From: Macrotrachela quadricornifera
Lineage: Eukaryota > Rotifera > Eurotatoria > Philodinida > Philodinidae
Assembly (NCBI GenBank): GCA_022393335.1
Contig: JAJEKB010021677.1
Coordinates: 156,063-220,062 of the forward strand
Direction: 5' to 3'
Length of the DNA: 64,000 nucleotides
Below, piece by piece: positions 42,936-58,757 of this stretch (within the stretch, counting starts at the first letter, position 1; each line of letters opens with the position of its first letter). A program made the translations under genes and the position numbers. The notes below the pieces were generated by a model. The model saw only the letters and a program-made list of their open reading frames with translations. It made no database searches and was not told where the DNA came from.

Positions 42936-44981
42936 ATGAAAGGAATGTTTCTTATTTCGTTCATTATTTCAACATAGTAGAGCTAGTTGTCAATCGTTTT
43001 ATCCTATTTTTCATAATTGATCAACATTATTTAAAAAAATTTATTTCGAAATTCAACAGTCATCGTTATTCGAGTAAAATATTTGACGCTTTTCATAAAA
43101 TGAATTAAATTACAGAAGTTTTATTACTGGTAATCTCAGCTTTTTATAGATATCGAATCTGGTCATATTATTCATTTTATGGTGACTATTGTGAATCTGA
43201 ATTTCAATTTGAATGCCATGACAGTATAATTATACGAAATTCAAAAAAGGTTTAGTAATATGTATAGTTTTTTATGAAACCTTCGTAAGGTCCTGAAATT
43301 AAAAAAGTTTTCGTATGAAACCATGTTTAGGCATTGGAGATCAAGAAAGTTTAGTATAGAACTCTTTATCAGTGTTGGAGCTTGGAAGAGTTTCGTATAA
43401 AACTTTTATCGGGTCATTAATTGAGAAGGGTTCCGTTCAAACCCCCTACAGATTTCGTATTGAAAAGATTTCGAAATATTGCTGCGATGGAAACAGAGAC
43501 CGACATAAGTAATAGTAGCGATCTCTGTTTAACGTCATATATAACTTGTTTGAAAAGCATTCATTCTACCCCTGTCTTTTAGACATATTCTCGCTGTTGT
43601 CTGATTTTACACATTTTCTTAACAAACTTTCAGAAAAAATACAGAAAAGGTACTAACTATTTATTAAACATTTTATCAAGTCTCTATTTCACAAAAGACT
43701 ATGCTTATTAGTTTTATTGTGGTACACGAAGTGATTATTATTTTAAAAGAGTGACGATCCATCTTAGGAACTTTTCATCATCTAAAGGAAAAATTAGTTA
43801 ATAAGCGAATGTCTAGTCCTTATGTAATTAATTTTATTCGTCTTTATCTAGACATTTGGATCAAAGATTTACTTCGTTTTAAAAAAACAGTCAGTCTTCG
43901 TTAGAATAGAATTACGTAAAGAAGACAGTCCGAAGTCTCGTTTTGTCAGAACAATTTCCTTTTTCATTTGGTAGAACCTTTATCATAATGTTTGGCATCT
44001 TCCTATCGAAGTGTCCTTGTACAAAAAAAAACTGGAAACAATATTTTATTGATTTTCATCTAAGCTGACACGATCACGCACTCCAATTGTCTCTTAATGC
44101 TCACTATGGAAATATATGTTTTTGTTAGATTGACTCTATGAAGATGTACAGTATGACCGATCACTTTTTATGGAGCTTTAGTTTTTTGTATGTATACAGC
44201 AGTTTATTAAAATTTGACGCCTTTTCCTAGAAGTTTCCGAGATCTCCAACTTAGCACTTTAGCTTATAAATGAAGAATAACAACTTCAAAACATTATTCT
44301 GTTATGTTTTACATCAGGATATGCTCTTGCAACTAAAATCTCAACCTCATTTATCTAAAGTTAACTGTATAAATCTGTTCTTAATTTCTTTTATTTATCT
44401 TTAAATGTCAAAAGTAGATAAAAGAAGTTTAGCATAAATATGTATATATTGTGTTAAGAAAAGATGTAAGGGTTAAGGAGAGAAAGACAGAAAGAAAGAA
44501 TGACTTGCCTATCGGCTACCTGGATTTAAAGAATTAAAGATAGATAGGAAGTTAGGAATAGATGTAAGGTTAATGATACATTTAGAGGATTAAAGTAGAA
44601 ATAAGAGTTGAATATACAAAGAAGAGGTTGAATACATAAATAAGAGATCAGTTATAGAAACCAGGGTATAGAAGGTCATACGAAACCTTTTTTGTTTTCA
44701 GTGTAGACAAATATTTGTAAAAGAGCCGAACAAGTTTTGAGTAATCCTAATTTTTGAATTTTCTTTGGAAGACATTGAAAATGAGAAACAAAAATTTATT
44801 AATAAACAAGAATTTGGTCAATAATTTATTTTAATAAAAGAGAACAACAAATAGAGTCACAACTGTTCAAAATGAAAGACGAATACAAAAAATTACAGAG
44901 GATTCTGTAAAAAATACGGAGTGAGACTCTGTCTAATATCAATAGCATCTAATGTTACTATATTCCAGTCTATTTGACTCC
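42936..44981. other. Gene-free spacer with a degenerate minisatellite
   Basis: Apart from the minisatellite at 43240-43485, the stretch is AT-rich with a purine-rich patch (44465-44505). No exon recognised. Confidence 0.5.
43240..43485 (+). repeat. Degenerate tandem repeat, about 40-60 bp units
   Basis: Five diverged units share AAAGTTTCGTATGAAACC-like and GGTCATTGAAATT-like blocks (for example AAAAGTTTTCGTATGAAACC, AGAGTTTCGTATAAAACTTT, AAAGATTTCG). A single related motif occurs again near 44670. Confidence 0.55.
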
Positions 44982-45967
44982 TTATTGCATTGAATCTCTA
45001 TGAGTTTTAGCTCGTCCAAGAATAAAATGATAGAAAATAAGTGTAATAAGTTTTCCCGTTCTATACTCTTCAATTATTGGATTATATTCACTAAGATCCA
45101 TTAATTTAACATTTAAAGATTCTCCTGCAATAAAAGCAATATCACAAGCTTGTTGAGCAGTAAGTCCAACAGTTGCTGGTGCACTAACACCAGGACATGA
45201 TGCTGAAATAATTGAATCAATATCAAATGATACAAATATATCACATTTTTGTTCTTCAGCTGATTTAATAATCGACCGAAATGGTATTATTGGATCATCA
45301 CGTATTGTTTGATACCATATTATTTGTGTCAATGGAGATTTTGAACGAAGATAATTAACATGTTCTATTGAACATTGTGAACCTTGACTTGCAAATTCAA
45401 TAAAACGATCTTTTAAAAGAAAATTTTAAAAAAAGTATTTTTTTTGTTTTTAAATATACTTAATGGATTTTGATAAAATCTTTTATCTTCAATTAATAAT
45501 CTAAAAGGTGAACCTGAATGAACTTGATTATTTTTTAATGGTCGTACATCAAGATGTGCATCAATATTAATAACATAAATTGATTTTGAATTATTTAATA
45601 AAGCCGAAGCATTTGGATAAGATTGATCATTTCCTCCACCAACAATAAATGGAATTTTACAATTTAAAATTAATTCACTAATACGTTCTTCTAATTGTTT
45701 ATGTGCTTCTTCTAATGTTAAATTTTCATTTATATTTCCTCCATCAGATATTTTTAAATATTTTCTTATATCTAAATCATTATATTCAGCATTAACAACA
45801 GTACCTGTTCGTTTTAATAATTGTCGAAATGAATTAGGACCATTTGCAGCTCCTATTCTTCCATTATTTCTTCTTACACCTTCATCATATGGAAATCCAA
45901 TAAGGATAATATCACCATGATCATCTTCAGTTATTATATCACCTAAACGAATATCATCAGAAGTCAT
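44982..45967 (-). CDS. Arginase-family formimidoylglutamase
   Basis: Two exons, about 310 residues. Ureohydrolase metal motifs are present in order: FIVGGGNDQSYPN (Asn in the position often held by the first His), VINIDAHLDVRP, and FVSFDIDSI. IILIGFPYDEGVRRNNGRIGA and NGPNSFRQ are typical of the N-terminus, and CPGVSAPATVGLTAQQACDI forms the substrate-side loop. DAHLDVRP and the GGGND variant favour formimidoylglutamase (HutG-like) over arginase or agmatinase. Family knowledge: it splits N-formimino-glutamate into glutamate and formamide in histidine breakdown, with two Mn2+ ions. Animals mostly use FTCD for this step, so the gene may be of bacterial or protist origin. It lies head to head with TTLL5, 187 bp apart. 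Confidence 0.8.
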
Positions 45968-46154
45968 TTTTTTTCCAAATAAACATTTATTTTTTATCTT
46001 TTTTTTCTTTTTATTGGTTAAATATAGATTTTTATTATAGATGTCATTTTATATTCAATAGAAAAATAAAATTGTAAAGAGGTTAAATAATAACAATGTT
46101 AAATGTGAAATATTTGAGAATGGTTTTTAAATTAAAAAAAAATTTTTTAATAAA
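45968..46154. promoter_or_regulatory. Compact divergent promoter, formimidoylglutamase / TTLL5
   Basis: The 187 bp between two divergent start codons must drive both genes. It is AT-rich with poly-T on one side and poly-A on the other. No specific motif recognised. Confidence 0.45.
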
Positions 46155-50861
<4,707 letters not shown>

Positions 50862-51081
50862 ATTAATGACAATTAGCAGAGACCTCTTTCTTTTTTCTTT
50901 TCATTCGACAAATCAATATATGTCTCTTTTATGATAAAACAGACAGAACGAAGAAAAAAAAAAGCTTCTTTTTTTTCTTTTTTATTTACAAATATTATTA
51001 ATAATCAAGGACACTGTCATTTATAGCAATCATTCATTTGATTTCTTTTAGATATAATAAAAAAAAAAACAAAGCTATAAA

Positions 51082-52491
51082 ATGAGTGCTGATTCAAATT
51101 CTGGTAAAGATAAAGAAAAAATCTTTCCATCACATACTGAACTTCGTATATATCCATCATTTACTGAAATTCGAGAAAAATTTAATGCACCACAGGTATA
51201 ATAAAATACGAATTTTTTTTCAAAAAATAAAAAAATATTTTTTAAGAATTTTAAAATGTATTTTCCACGTGAAGTATATGATCAAATTGTAAAAGGAAGT
51301 CTTAGTGTTGAAGGAATTGAAGTAATTAGTCAAAATAGTGTAACAAAAGCAAATAATTTAGAAAATCAAACAGTTTTTATTCGTCGTTCACGTGAACAAC
51401 CAATTGAATGTCAAGTTATACGTTCAAATGATTTATTATTAAAAGATATTAAAACAGGTCGATATATTCGTGCACAAAATCATGAACTTGAATATGTTAA
51501 TATTCCTGAAGAAGAAGGACAAGAAGTTACATTTGCTTTAAAACAACAAGGAGATGCAATACTTTCATATCTTATTAATGGTATATATATATATAAAGAA
51601 TTTTTAATTTATTCTATTGTTTTGTTTAAATTTAAAGGTATAACATGGTCACCACGATATAATTTACAAGTTGAATCTAATGAACATTCATTTGAAGCTT
51701 GGGCTGATATGAGAAATAATACAAAACGTGATTATCAAATAAAACATACAGAATTATTTGGTGGTGATGTACATCTTCAACAAATATCTCATCGTCGTCC
51801 ACAACTTCGATGTTGTATGAAATCTTGTTGTTGTGATTCAGCACCAGCAGCTCCACCAGTAATTCAATCTGAAGGAGAATTAGCTGGACTTTATTGGTAT
51901 TCAATTGATCAACCATTTACTCTTATTCAACAATCAACATTTTCATTACCATTTGTTGAACCAAAAATAAAATTAGAAAAATATGCTGGTTTACAAAATT
52001 ATTTTCAAGAATCAACACAAAAAGGAAAATTTCAAAGAAAATATCGTATTGAATCGGATAGATTTTTACCTAAAGGTATTGTTACTGTACGAGAAGATGG
52101 AAGAGTTGTTGGACAAGCACAATCATCAGATATATCACAAGGTGAAAAACAAGATTTAGATTGTGGAGATGATCCCGATATTAGTTATACACGTCAATGT
52201 AAAATTTTATCACAAAAAAGAGATTCAGCTTCTTATGATATACGTTTAACTATTAAAAATGCTAAAACAAAATCAATGAAATATGAATATAAAGAATTAA
52301 TAACTTCAGCAAAATTTACAGTTAATCTTAAAAGTGATAATGAACAAATAAATAATAAAATTCAAATAATTCCTGATGGTCTTCAAATTCTTGATCAAGA
52401 ATTACAAGCAAATGAAGAACATATTTATCAATATGAAATTTTACTTGAATATAAAAATGATTCATGTCAACCATATCCTGTTTATCATTGA
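51082..52491 (+). CDS. DUF4139-like conserved protein
   Basis: Three exons, roughly 430 residues. Exon 1 encodes MSADSNSGKDKEK...IYPSFTEIREKFNAPQ. The middle (EVISQNSVTKANNLENQTVF, GRYIRAQNHELEYVNIPEEE) looks like a small beta domain. The rest starts ITWSPRYNLQVESNEHSFEA and carries a Cys cluster (RCCMKSCCCD) and beta-rich stretches ending in YEILLEYKND. The W-x-P-x-Y-x-L phrase after an NG turn resembles DUF4139 proteins, but I am not certain. The 57-bp intron at 51581-51637 has no stop and keeps the frame, so an unspliced form would simply carry 19 extra hydrophobic residues. Function is unknown. It follows TTLL5 by 220 bp on the same strand. Confidence 0.65.
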
Positions 52492-53812
52492 AATTTTTTT
52501 ATTTTTCAAATAATTTTATTTAGTTTACTAACCATTATTTATTTAGCATTAATAGAAATAATGCTCTGCAACCAAAAACTTGTGTCAAATCCGTTCTTTT
52601 CTTTTTCATATCATTAAAAGTAATTGTTGTACTTAACATAGCGTTCTAGCTTTATTTGATTTATTAGATGAAATAAATTAATTTTTATGAAAAATTAATC
52701 AAAATAAATATCTTTTTATATTTCGAATATTTACTAGAATTTTCCTTTATTTCAAACAGATTTAGTCTAATTTTCAGTGAATTAATAAAATAATAACAAT
52801 TGATGTCTCAGAAAAATATCGGTGACTCACTCTCACTATTTTTCCAATAATTTAATGATTACCTCGACTGTAAGGAGGATGATATGAAATAACATACGTT
52901 TGCATTCGTGCACATGAATGTTTCAATATTGTCAGTTATTAATTAACGATAAATGCATAAACCATAGTTTTTGATAAAACTTGACTGACCGTTGTCAAGT
53001 ACAGAAAAACCGAATTCGCAGTGATAAAAAGCTTTTTTTTAATCTATTCCTTAGCTTCTTTAATGAACTCCTTGTTATTTTAAGCTTGAATTAAGAATAA
53101 TCGAGGGTCGTGAATCCATGTTCGACATTGATTCTAATAGGAACATTTTTCTCTGTACATTACTATATGTCAGAGTTTTGAGTGAGATTTATACAGAACT
53201 ATGTAAAAAATGAAGTGGCTGCTTGATGTCCTATTGTTGAGTCTTCAGATACATTAATCGTAAAATAACATTCAAAATAGACAAAGATTTTTCCTAGGTC
53301 ACAATGTAATGTACTCTATTTGTAGCAATTTTGAATAGTTTCCCTTTTTTAGTTCCTTAGTGAGTGTATTAAAAAATGTTCAGTAACTTTTTGAGAGGAA
53401 TTCCAACGAGATGCATCTGTTCGGTTCAAACCTAAACTAATATTGAAGTATGTAGCAGTGTTAAACATGGAAACGGCTAGTCGTTGATTTAAAAAGTTTA
53501 TCATAAATGTATTAAGTGAGATTTGGAGTACGTTAATAGATTCTCAAATAATTCGATTCTTGAGGAAAAATAAATCTTTATTAGACGTTTTATGTAACAG
53601 AGCATATTTAGTAGAGAAATTGTGAATACTAACATAGTATTATCTGCTTACTGTAGCGTATACAGAAATAAATATGTGATCATGTTGTCTTAAAACTTTA
53701 AGAAGCTGTCCAAAATTCTCTGATTCCAAAAAAAGATATTTTTTTCATGGAATTGTGGTTTGGAGTGATCGCCACGTGCTAATGGCACTGAACCGTATCT
53801 AATTCTATTTTC

Positions 53813-54659
53813 TTAACTCTTTCCAGCCAGCTACCATAGCAGAGGAGCAAAAATATTTTTTCATACATTTCTCGTGTGGGTAGGTCATAGAAGTAAAAAA
53901 AGTTTATGTTTTGGAAGACTTTTTTTTGCCTATTCAAATTGGATGTTTTGTAGTTTTTTTACATCTATACTTGTAGACTTAACTATAGTTTGTCCGCTTG
54001 TCCATATTTTGCAGACCAAAATTTGAATATTTTGTAGAATGCTCTGGGATTTTCCAGTATAATGGAAAATTAGCTTAGTTTTTCCAGGAAACTTCTGTCT
54101 ATTCTGGAACATCCTAGAAAGTTTTTGTACATTCTGTACTTTTTAGAGCTGGATTATTACGAAACGTTCAGACACCTTCTAGGATGCTCCTGAATGGCCA
54201 GAAATTTCCTAGAAAAATTGTGATTACGTATGCAAGTATAGATGTGAAAAAACTACAAAATATTCAATTTGGATAGACGAAAAAAAAGATTTTTTCATAA
54301 TTTTTGTCCCCTAGCGACCGAATGTATCCAAATGGATACATGCCAATAATCTGTCTTAGTAATGCAATAGACAATAGGTCTATGAAGGAAAATCAATAAC
54401 TAATTGCTTCGAAGTTAGATTATTTAGAGACACGAGAATAAGATCATTTCCATACGGATGCTATTTTGAAGCATTAAGTGTGGAACCGGTCAATTTACAA
54501 GTCCATCGTTTTTTCCATCTAAATGCATAAATTTGTGCTAAAATGTATTAACTTAATTATCAAATTGTCAAAAAATTTGATACCATCACTACAGGTTAGA
54601 TTTTCGTAAAATAGTAACTTTATGCATCCGAATGGATACATCCCGTCGGAAAGGGTTAA
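53813..54659. mobile_element. piggyBac-like non-autonomous element (TTAA ends)
   Basis: Left end TTAACTCTTTCCAGCCAG and right end CGTCGGAAAGGGTTAA are imperfect inverted repeats, each starting with the TTAA that piggyBac elements duplicate. Subterminal ATCCAAATGGATAC-type and ATCCGAATGGATAC-type palindromes occur near the right end (54327, 54624). An inner foldback with arms of about 55 bp lies at 53915-54290. No transposase frame. Confidence 0.6.
53915..54290. repeat. Inner foldback of the TTAA-ended element
   Basis: CTATTCAAATTGGATGTTTTGTAGTTTTTTTACATCTATACTTG on the left is found inverted on the right (54235-54285) with a few mismatches; key shared cores are TTTTGTAGTTTTTT and ACATCTATAC. 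The enclosed region has many short TTCTGGAA-type fragments. Confidence 0.7.
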
Positions 54660-55916
54660 AGACACAGTCGTATAGCGATAGATATTACGCTTCAAAAGAC
54701 ATGAATGTTTGTCTCTCCATTTTATTCAAACAGATCAGAGTTCAAGTTTAGAAAATATGACTTTTCAAACCACTAAATATGGTCAGATATCTGTATTCTA
54801 CTTGATCAAACTCAATCCAAGACAAACAAATTGAACTTTGCTTGCCATTTACATATGAATCTATATAGGGATATTTCTCCAAAAAACAATCATTGCTAGA
54901 GTGGATGTTTGTTTCGTAGCTTTCATGCAATCAAGGGGATTGAGATATAAGATAATCCAAATGAAAATTATTTTGAATGATAATCACACTAAATTTTATT
55001 TCAGAAAAGAGTCAGCGAATCCGTAGGATGAGTGCTACCTTGTTATTTATATGCAACGCAATCGAAGTATCTGGCACTGATGCGTTATGTGTAACAATGC
55101 GATCAACTGATCACTTGGATACCAGTTCAAAACGCTCTCAATGTAAACGCGGTGCATACCATTGCCAATGTCCGAATTGACGAGTTTTAATACATGTTGC
55201 TGTCAACGCAATAAACTAATTGTTTGCAATGTGTTAAAACTCTTTATGCACAAACATCGTTTGTACTGGAAAAAAATTGTCCGATTTGATGAATTTTAAA
55301 GCACTCATATATAGAATGTGAAAAAATGTTTCGTCTAAAACTGATATAATGGGGTATTGGTGTAGGAAAAACAGCACTGTTAAAACGCTCGATTTCAGAC
55401 ATTTTTGACTATGGACAATGCATCGAATGAAAAAAACGTATGAATTGTTGATTTCTCGATAATCAATATTCTTGTTATTTAACTTCAGCAGGCTAATTGA
55501 TTGAAATGCAACTACTTTCTTTACACTAACAAATAGAAAAACCTAAAATCAGTTAACTGTAAACATTTTTTTGAGAAATTCGCTTGGTTGTTACTGACCC
55601 AAGAAAACGATTGTTTCTTTTTTCGATACCTTGATTTCTTGTTAATCGAGCTTCTTGGCTTCGTACAGCATTTTGTAGTCGAGTGAAACTTGAGTATCAT
55701 CTAGTTTTCTTTATGAATGGATTACGGTAACATGTAACCTTGTCAAAAAATTGGATTATTATTCAATTGATTTATCGATGCAGTATTATAAAATGTTTCG
55801 ATACTGACTTAATAGCCGTGACAACGATACGAACAGAAAGGTAGTATCTTGAAAAACTTTTATTAGTTTTTCTAAGAAAAAATTAAATGTTATTGGAAGA
55901 TCGAATTTTGCTAGCA

Positions 55917-56396
55917 CCCATGTAAAAAAAACAAGACCAGGAATCAGATTAAAATTGATTAAAAAATGATTAAAAATCGATTATAATCATATACCTTTAA
56001 TCGATTTTTAATCGATTAGGAATCGATTATAATCAAAAATAATCGAAAAAGTCAAATTTTCATCGATTAATCCCGCTATTTTCGATTATAATCGATTAAA
56101 CATTGTGAAAAAAGTATCGATTTTAATCAATTTTCTTTCGAAATAAATGCCAAAATCTTTAATCATTTCTTATAGATTTTCATCGATTGTAAGCGGTTTT
56201 TTTTCAGGAATTTTTAATCGATTATAATCGAAAATAGCGGGGTTAATCGATGAAAATTTGACTTTTTCGATTATTTTTGATTATAATCGATTCCTAATCG
56301 ATTAAAAATCGATTAAAGGTGTATGATTATAATCGATTTTTAATCATTTTTTAATCAATTTTAATCTGATTCCTGGTCTTCTTTTTTTTACATGGG
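55917..56396. mobile_element. Large palindrome rich in ATCGATTA motifs
   Basis: From CCCATGTAAAA to TTTTACATGGG the two halves are inverted copies with arms of about 190 bp and a short centre (about 100 bp). Within each arm the self-complementary words AATCGATT and CGATTATAATCG recur many times, so each arm is itself quasi-repetitive. Shared landmarks are ACCAGGAATCAGATTAAAAT and GTCAAATTTTCATCGATTAA. A non-autonomous foldback element. Confidence 0.85.
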
Positions 56397-57186
56397 CAGA
56401 GATGTTCAGAATATTTCACACTTTTCAAAATATATGTCTTACTGTTCAAAGATATTTTTCATCATAATTAGAGATTCGCTTGTCATGTAAGTGTAGGAAT
56501 ATACCAGCACTGTCTACAAACATATTTCGGTGTTAGATGTTATTTTTTCGTAAACTGATTATTGATAGATGAGAATAGAATACTTAAAATGACGAAGATG
56601 AATTTCTTAAATAACATCTAGACAAAACGTGGATGCAGTGAGAATATTTTACATGAATCTTTTATTCTAATCTTCGTATATGGCACTAACGGTTGAATAT
56701 TGTCACATGATTGTAATTGCAGATCATTTAACACTAATAGTAATAGATATCCTTCGAAAAAAGAATCAGCAAATGTATGCAATGAATGCTATTTGTGAAA
56801 TATATGCGAAAAAATTGTTAATTGATAAACAAAAATTAGTATTTTAATTGTTTTAAGATTATGTCATTAATTGAGCAAGAACTAAATAATTCTGTTATGT
56901 ATTAAAATGCTAAAATGCATCTTAGGGCTTAAAACTCTTTCTAATTTAATCGATTTCTGCACATTTTTATTTTGTACTAAAATGTGAAAGTCTCAGAAAT
57001 ACATTTTATGGTGTTAAACAATTTCCTAAATCAAGATGAGGAACGTGTTTAAAATAAATAAATATTGATATTAACTTGTTTAAACTTCACGAAAGATCTT
57101 TATAATCTTAGTAATTAGTGATTTACCATAATCGATTTTATAAATACAAGACGAACAATTATATAAATCTTATAAACATTTGATAA

Positions 57187-58757
57187 TAATTAGATGTTAT
57201 GCTTTATTTTTTTGTTGAAGTTTTAATCTTTCGAACTTATCAGTTCGTCGTAATAATTCAAGAATTCGTTTTTACCTTGGTAGAGAACTGTAATAATTTA
57301 TTCTAAGCTTTTTGACATTAAAGATTGGTGCAACTTCATTTAATATTACTATATCATCAAATGGTAATTGATTTATCTCATTCTTTAGAATTAACTGTGA
57401 GATCTTCCTCAGATCAAGTATTAATGCTGCTATTTTATTTCGCTCTATACACATATACAACTTATGTCAATTATCTGGAAATTTTAAATTCATTTGTTTT
57501 TGTATGGAAATTCAAGTATGAACAAAAAATGACTTTGAAATAAAACAATTACTCAAAATTAATTTAATGGAGAAATGTATGACTCTAATTTTTAATTCCA
57601 ACGTCGATTACTAAAATTAATAAGTTAAACAAAAATAAAACTCGTTTCATAAATTAATTTATTGATTGATAAATGTCATAAAGTATGACAAGGTGTTATA
57701 AATTATTTATGGTAGATTAGGACACTCTCAACCTTATATTCTTTTTGTTTTATTGATTTACGAAGATCTTTAATCTGAAATGTATGATCAATAATTATTT
57801 GTTAAATATTCAATCTTTTCTTTTTAGTCATTTCGTATCAAAAGAGAATAACAAAAAAGAGATAATAAAAGAATATTTCAGAACTAAAATAAACTATAAA
57901 TTTTCAACACATTTATGAATTTGACGAGCTCTATTTTTTTTATATAAATAAAAACTTTGTTTTCCGGTAGCAATAAAAAAGAAACAGCTCACAAAAGTCC
58001 AATTAAATTGATCACTCTTTTTCTTTAGTTCTTTGCAATTTATGTTAACAGCATAGATAGTGTGTCACTCTTTATAGTGAGTTTCGGCATCATTTAAAGA
58101 GAAAGTATTTCTGCTACCTCGATAAATCATATTTATTCTTTTCAGTGTATCGATGAAAGTAATGACTGACATGTAGACAAGAAAAAAATAAGGATTAAAA
58201 GAAATGAAATCTTGATCAATTTCATAACTTGTTCGTTCTTAATTATATATGTGATGATTATTTTTAAGTATTGAATTTGGTTTTCGATTGAATAATTATC
58301 TACAAAATAGGCAGATCAAACATTCTTAATTAATATGTACATTTGAGATTCAGTTTTCATTTCAACCGACAAAAATTGATAGATTATAATATGCCATTTA
58401 TTCTCTATTGTACTATTTATGAAAAAAAAATGTTATACTCAGTCTAGATGATGATTATTTCATCAAAGATGAAGAATAATATCTTACCTACGTACTTCGA
58501 GATAGTCCATTAATTTAAAAGTTTGTAATTCCAAAAATGACAAACTAGATGTCGAAAGAATTTTATATATTGCATAAACTCTCTTATTTTCGTTCTTACC
58601 TTTTGAAATATTGTACATTAATGATAATAATGGGACTGATAAAGAAGGTGTAGCTTCAAGTAGTGCATTAACAGTCGATTTCTTGTTGTCATTGTTTTCG
58701 TTTGATTGAAGACGAGGAAAATTAAAATGATTAAAATGAATGATTTGTTGATGTCTT
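57187..58757 (-). pseudogene. Possible exons of an unrecognised or eroded gene
   Basis: Three stretches on the minus strand look coding. 58757-58609 reads FNHFNFPRLQSNENN...STVNALLEATPSLSVPLLSL before a donor GTAAGA. 58545-58483 reads LSFLELQTFKLMDYLEVR, bounded by AG and GTAAGA. 57460-57205 reads NKIAALILDLRKISQLILKN...QLPFDDIVILNEVAPI, then LELLRRTDKFERLKLQQK and TAA. The 55-bp gap between the first two has the size and borders of a normal intron, but the reading phases do not match, nor do those into the last block. Either the gene has decayed or exons are missed. Family unknown. Confidence 0.25.

Larger units (their letters stand above)
52492..57186. other. Gene-poor region with inverted-repeat elements
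   Basis: About 4.7 kb with no credible gene. It contains the TTAA-ended element at 53813-54659 and the large ATCGATTA palindrome at 55917-56396. A stretch at 54990-55180 is a little richer in GC, but its open frame does not resemble a protein. Confidence 0.55.

Noticed and set aside
51677..51916. Minus-strand open frame within the DUF4139-like gene
   Set aside because: Antisense shadow of a well-supported exon.
54977..55180. 67-codon open frame with several Cys near the end
   Set aside because: No signal peptide, no splice partners and no family resemblance; left as spacer.
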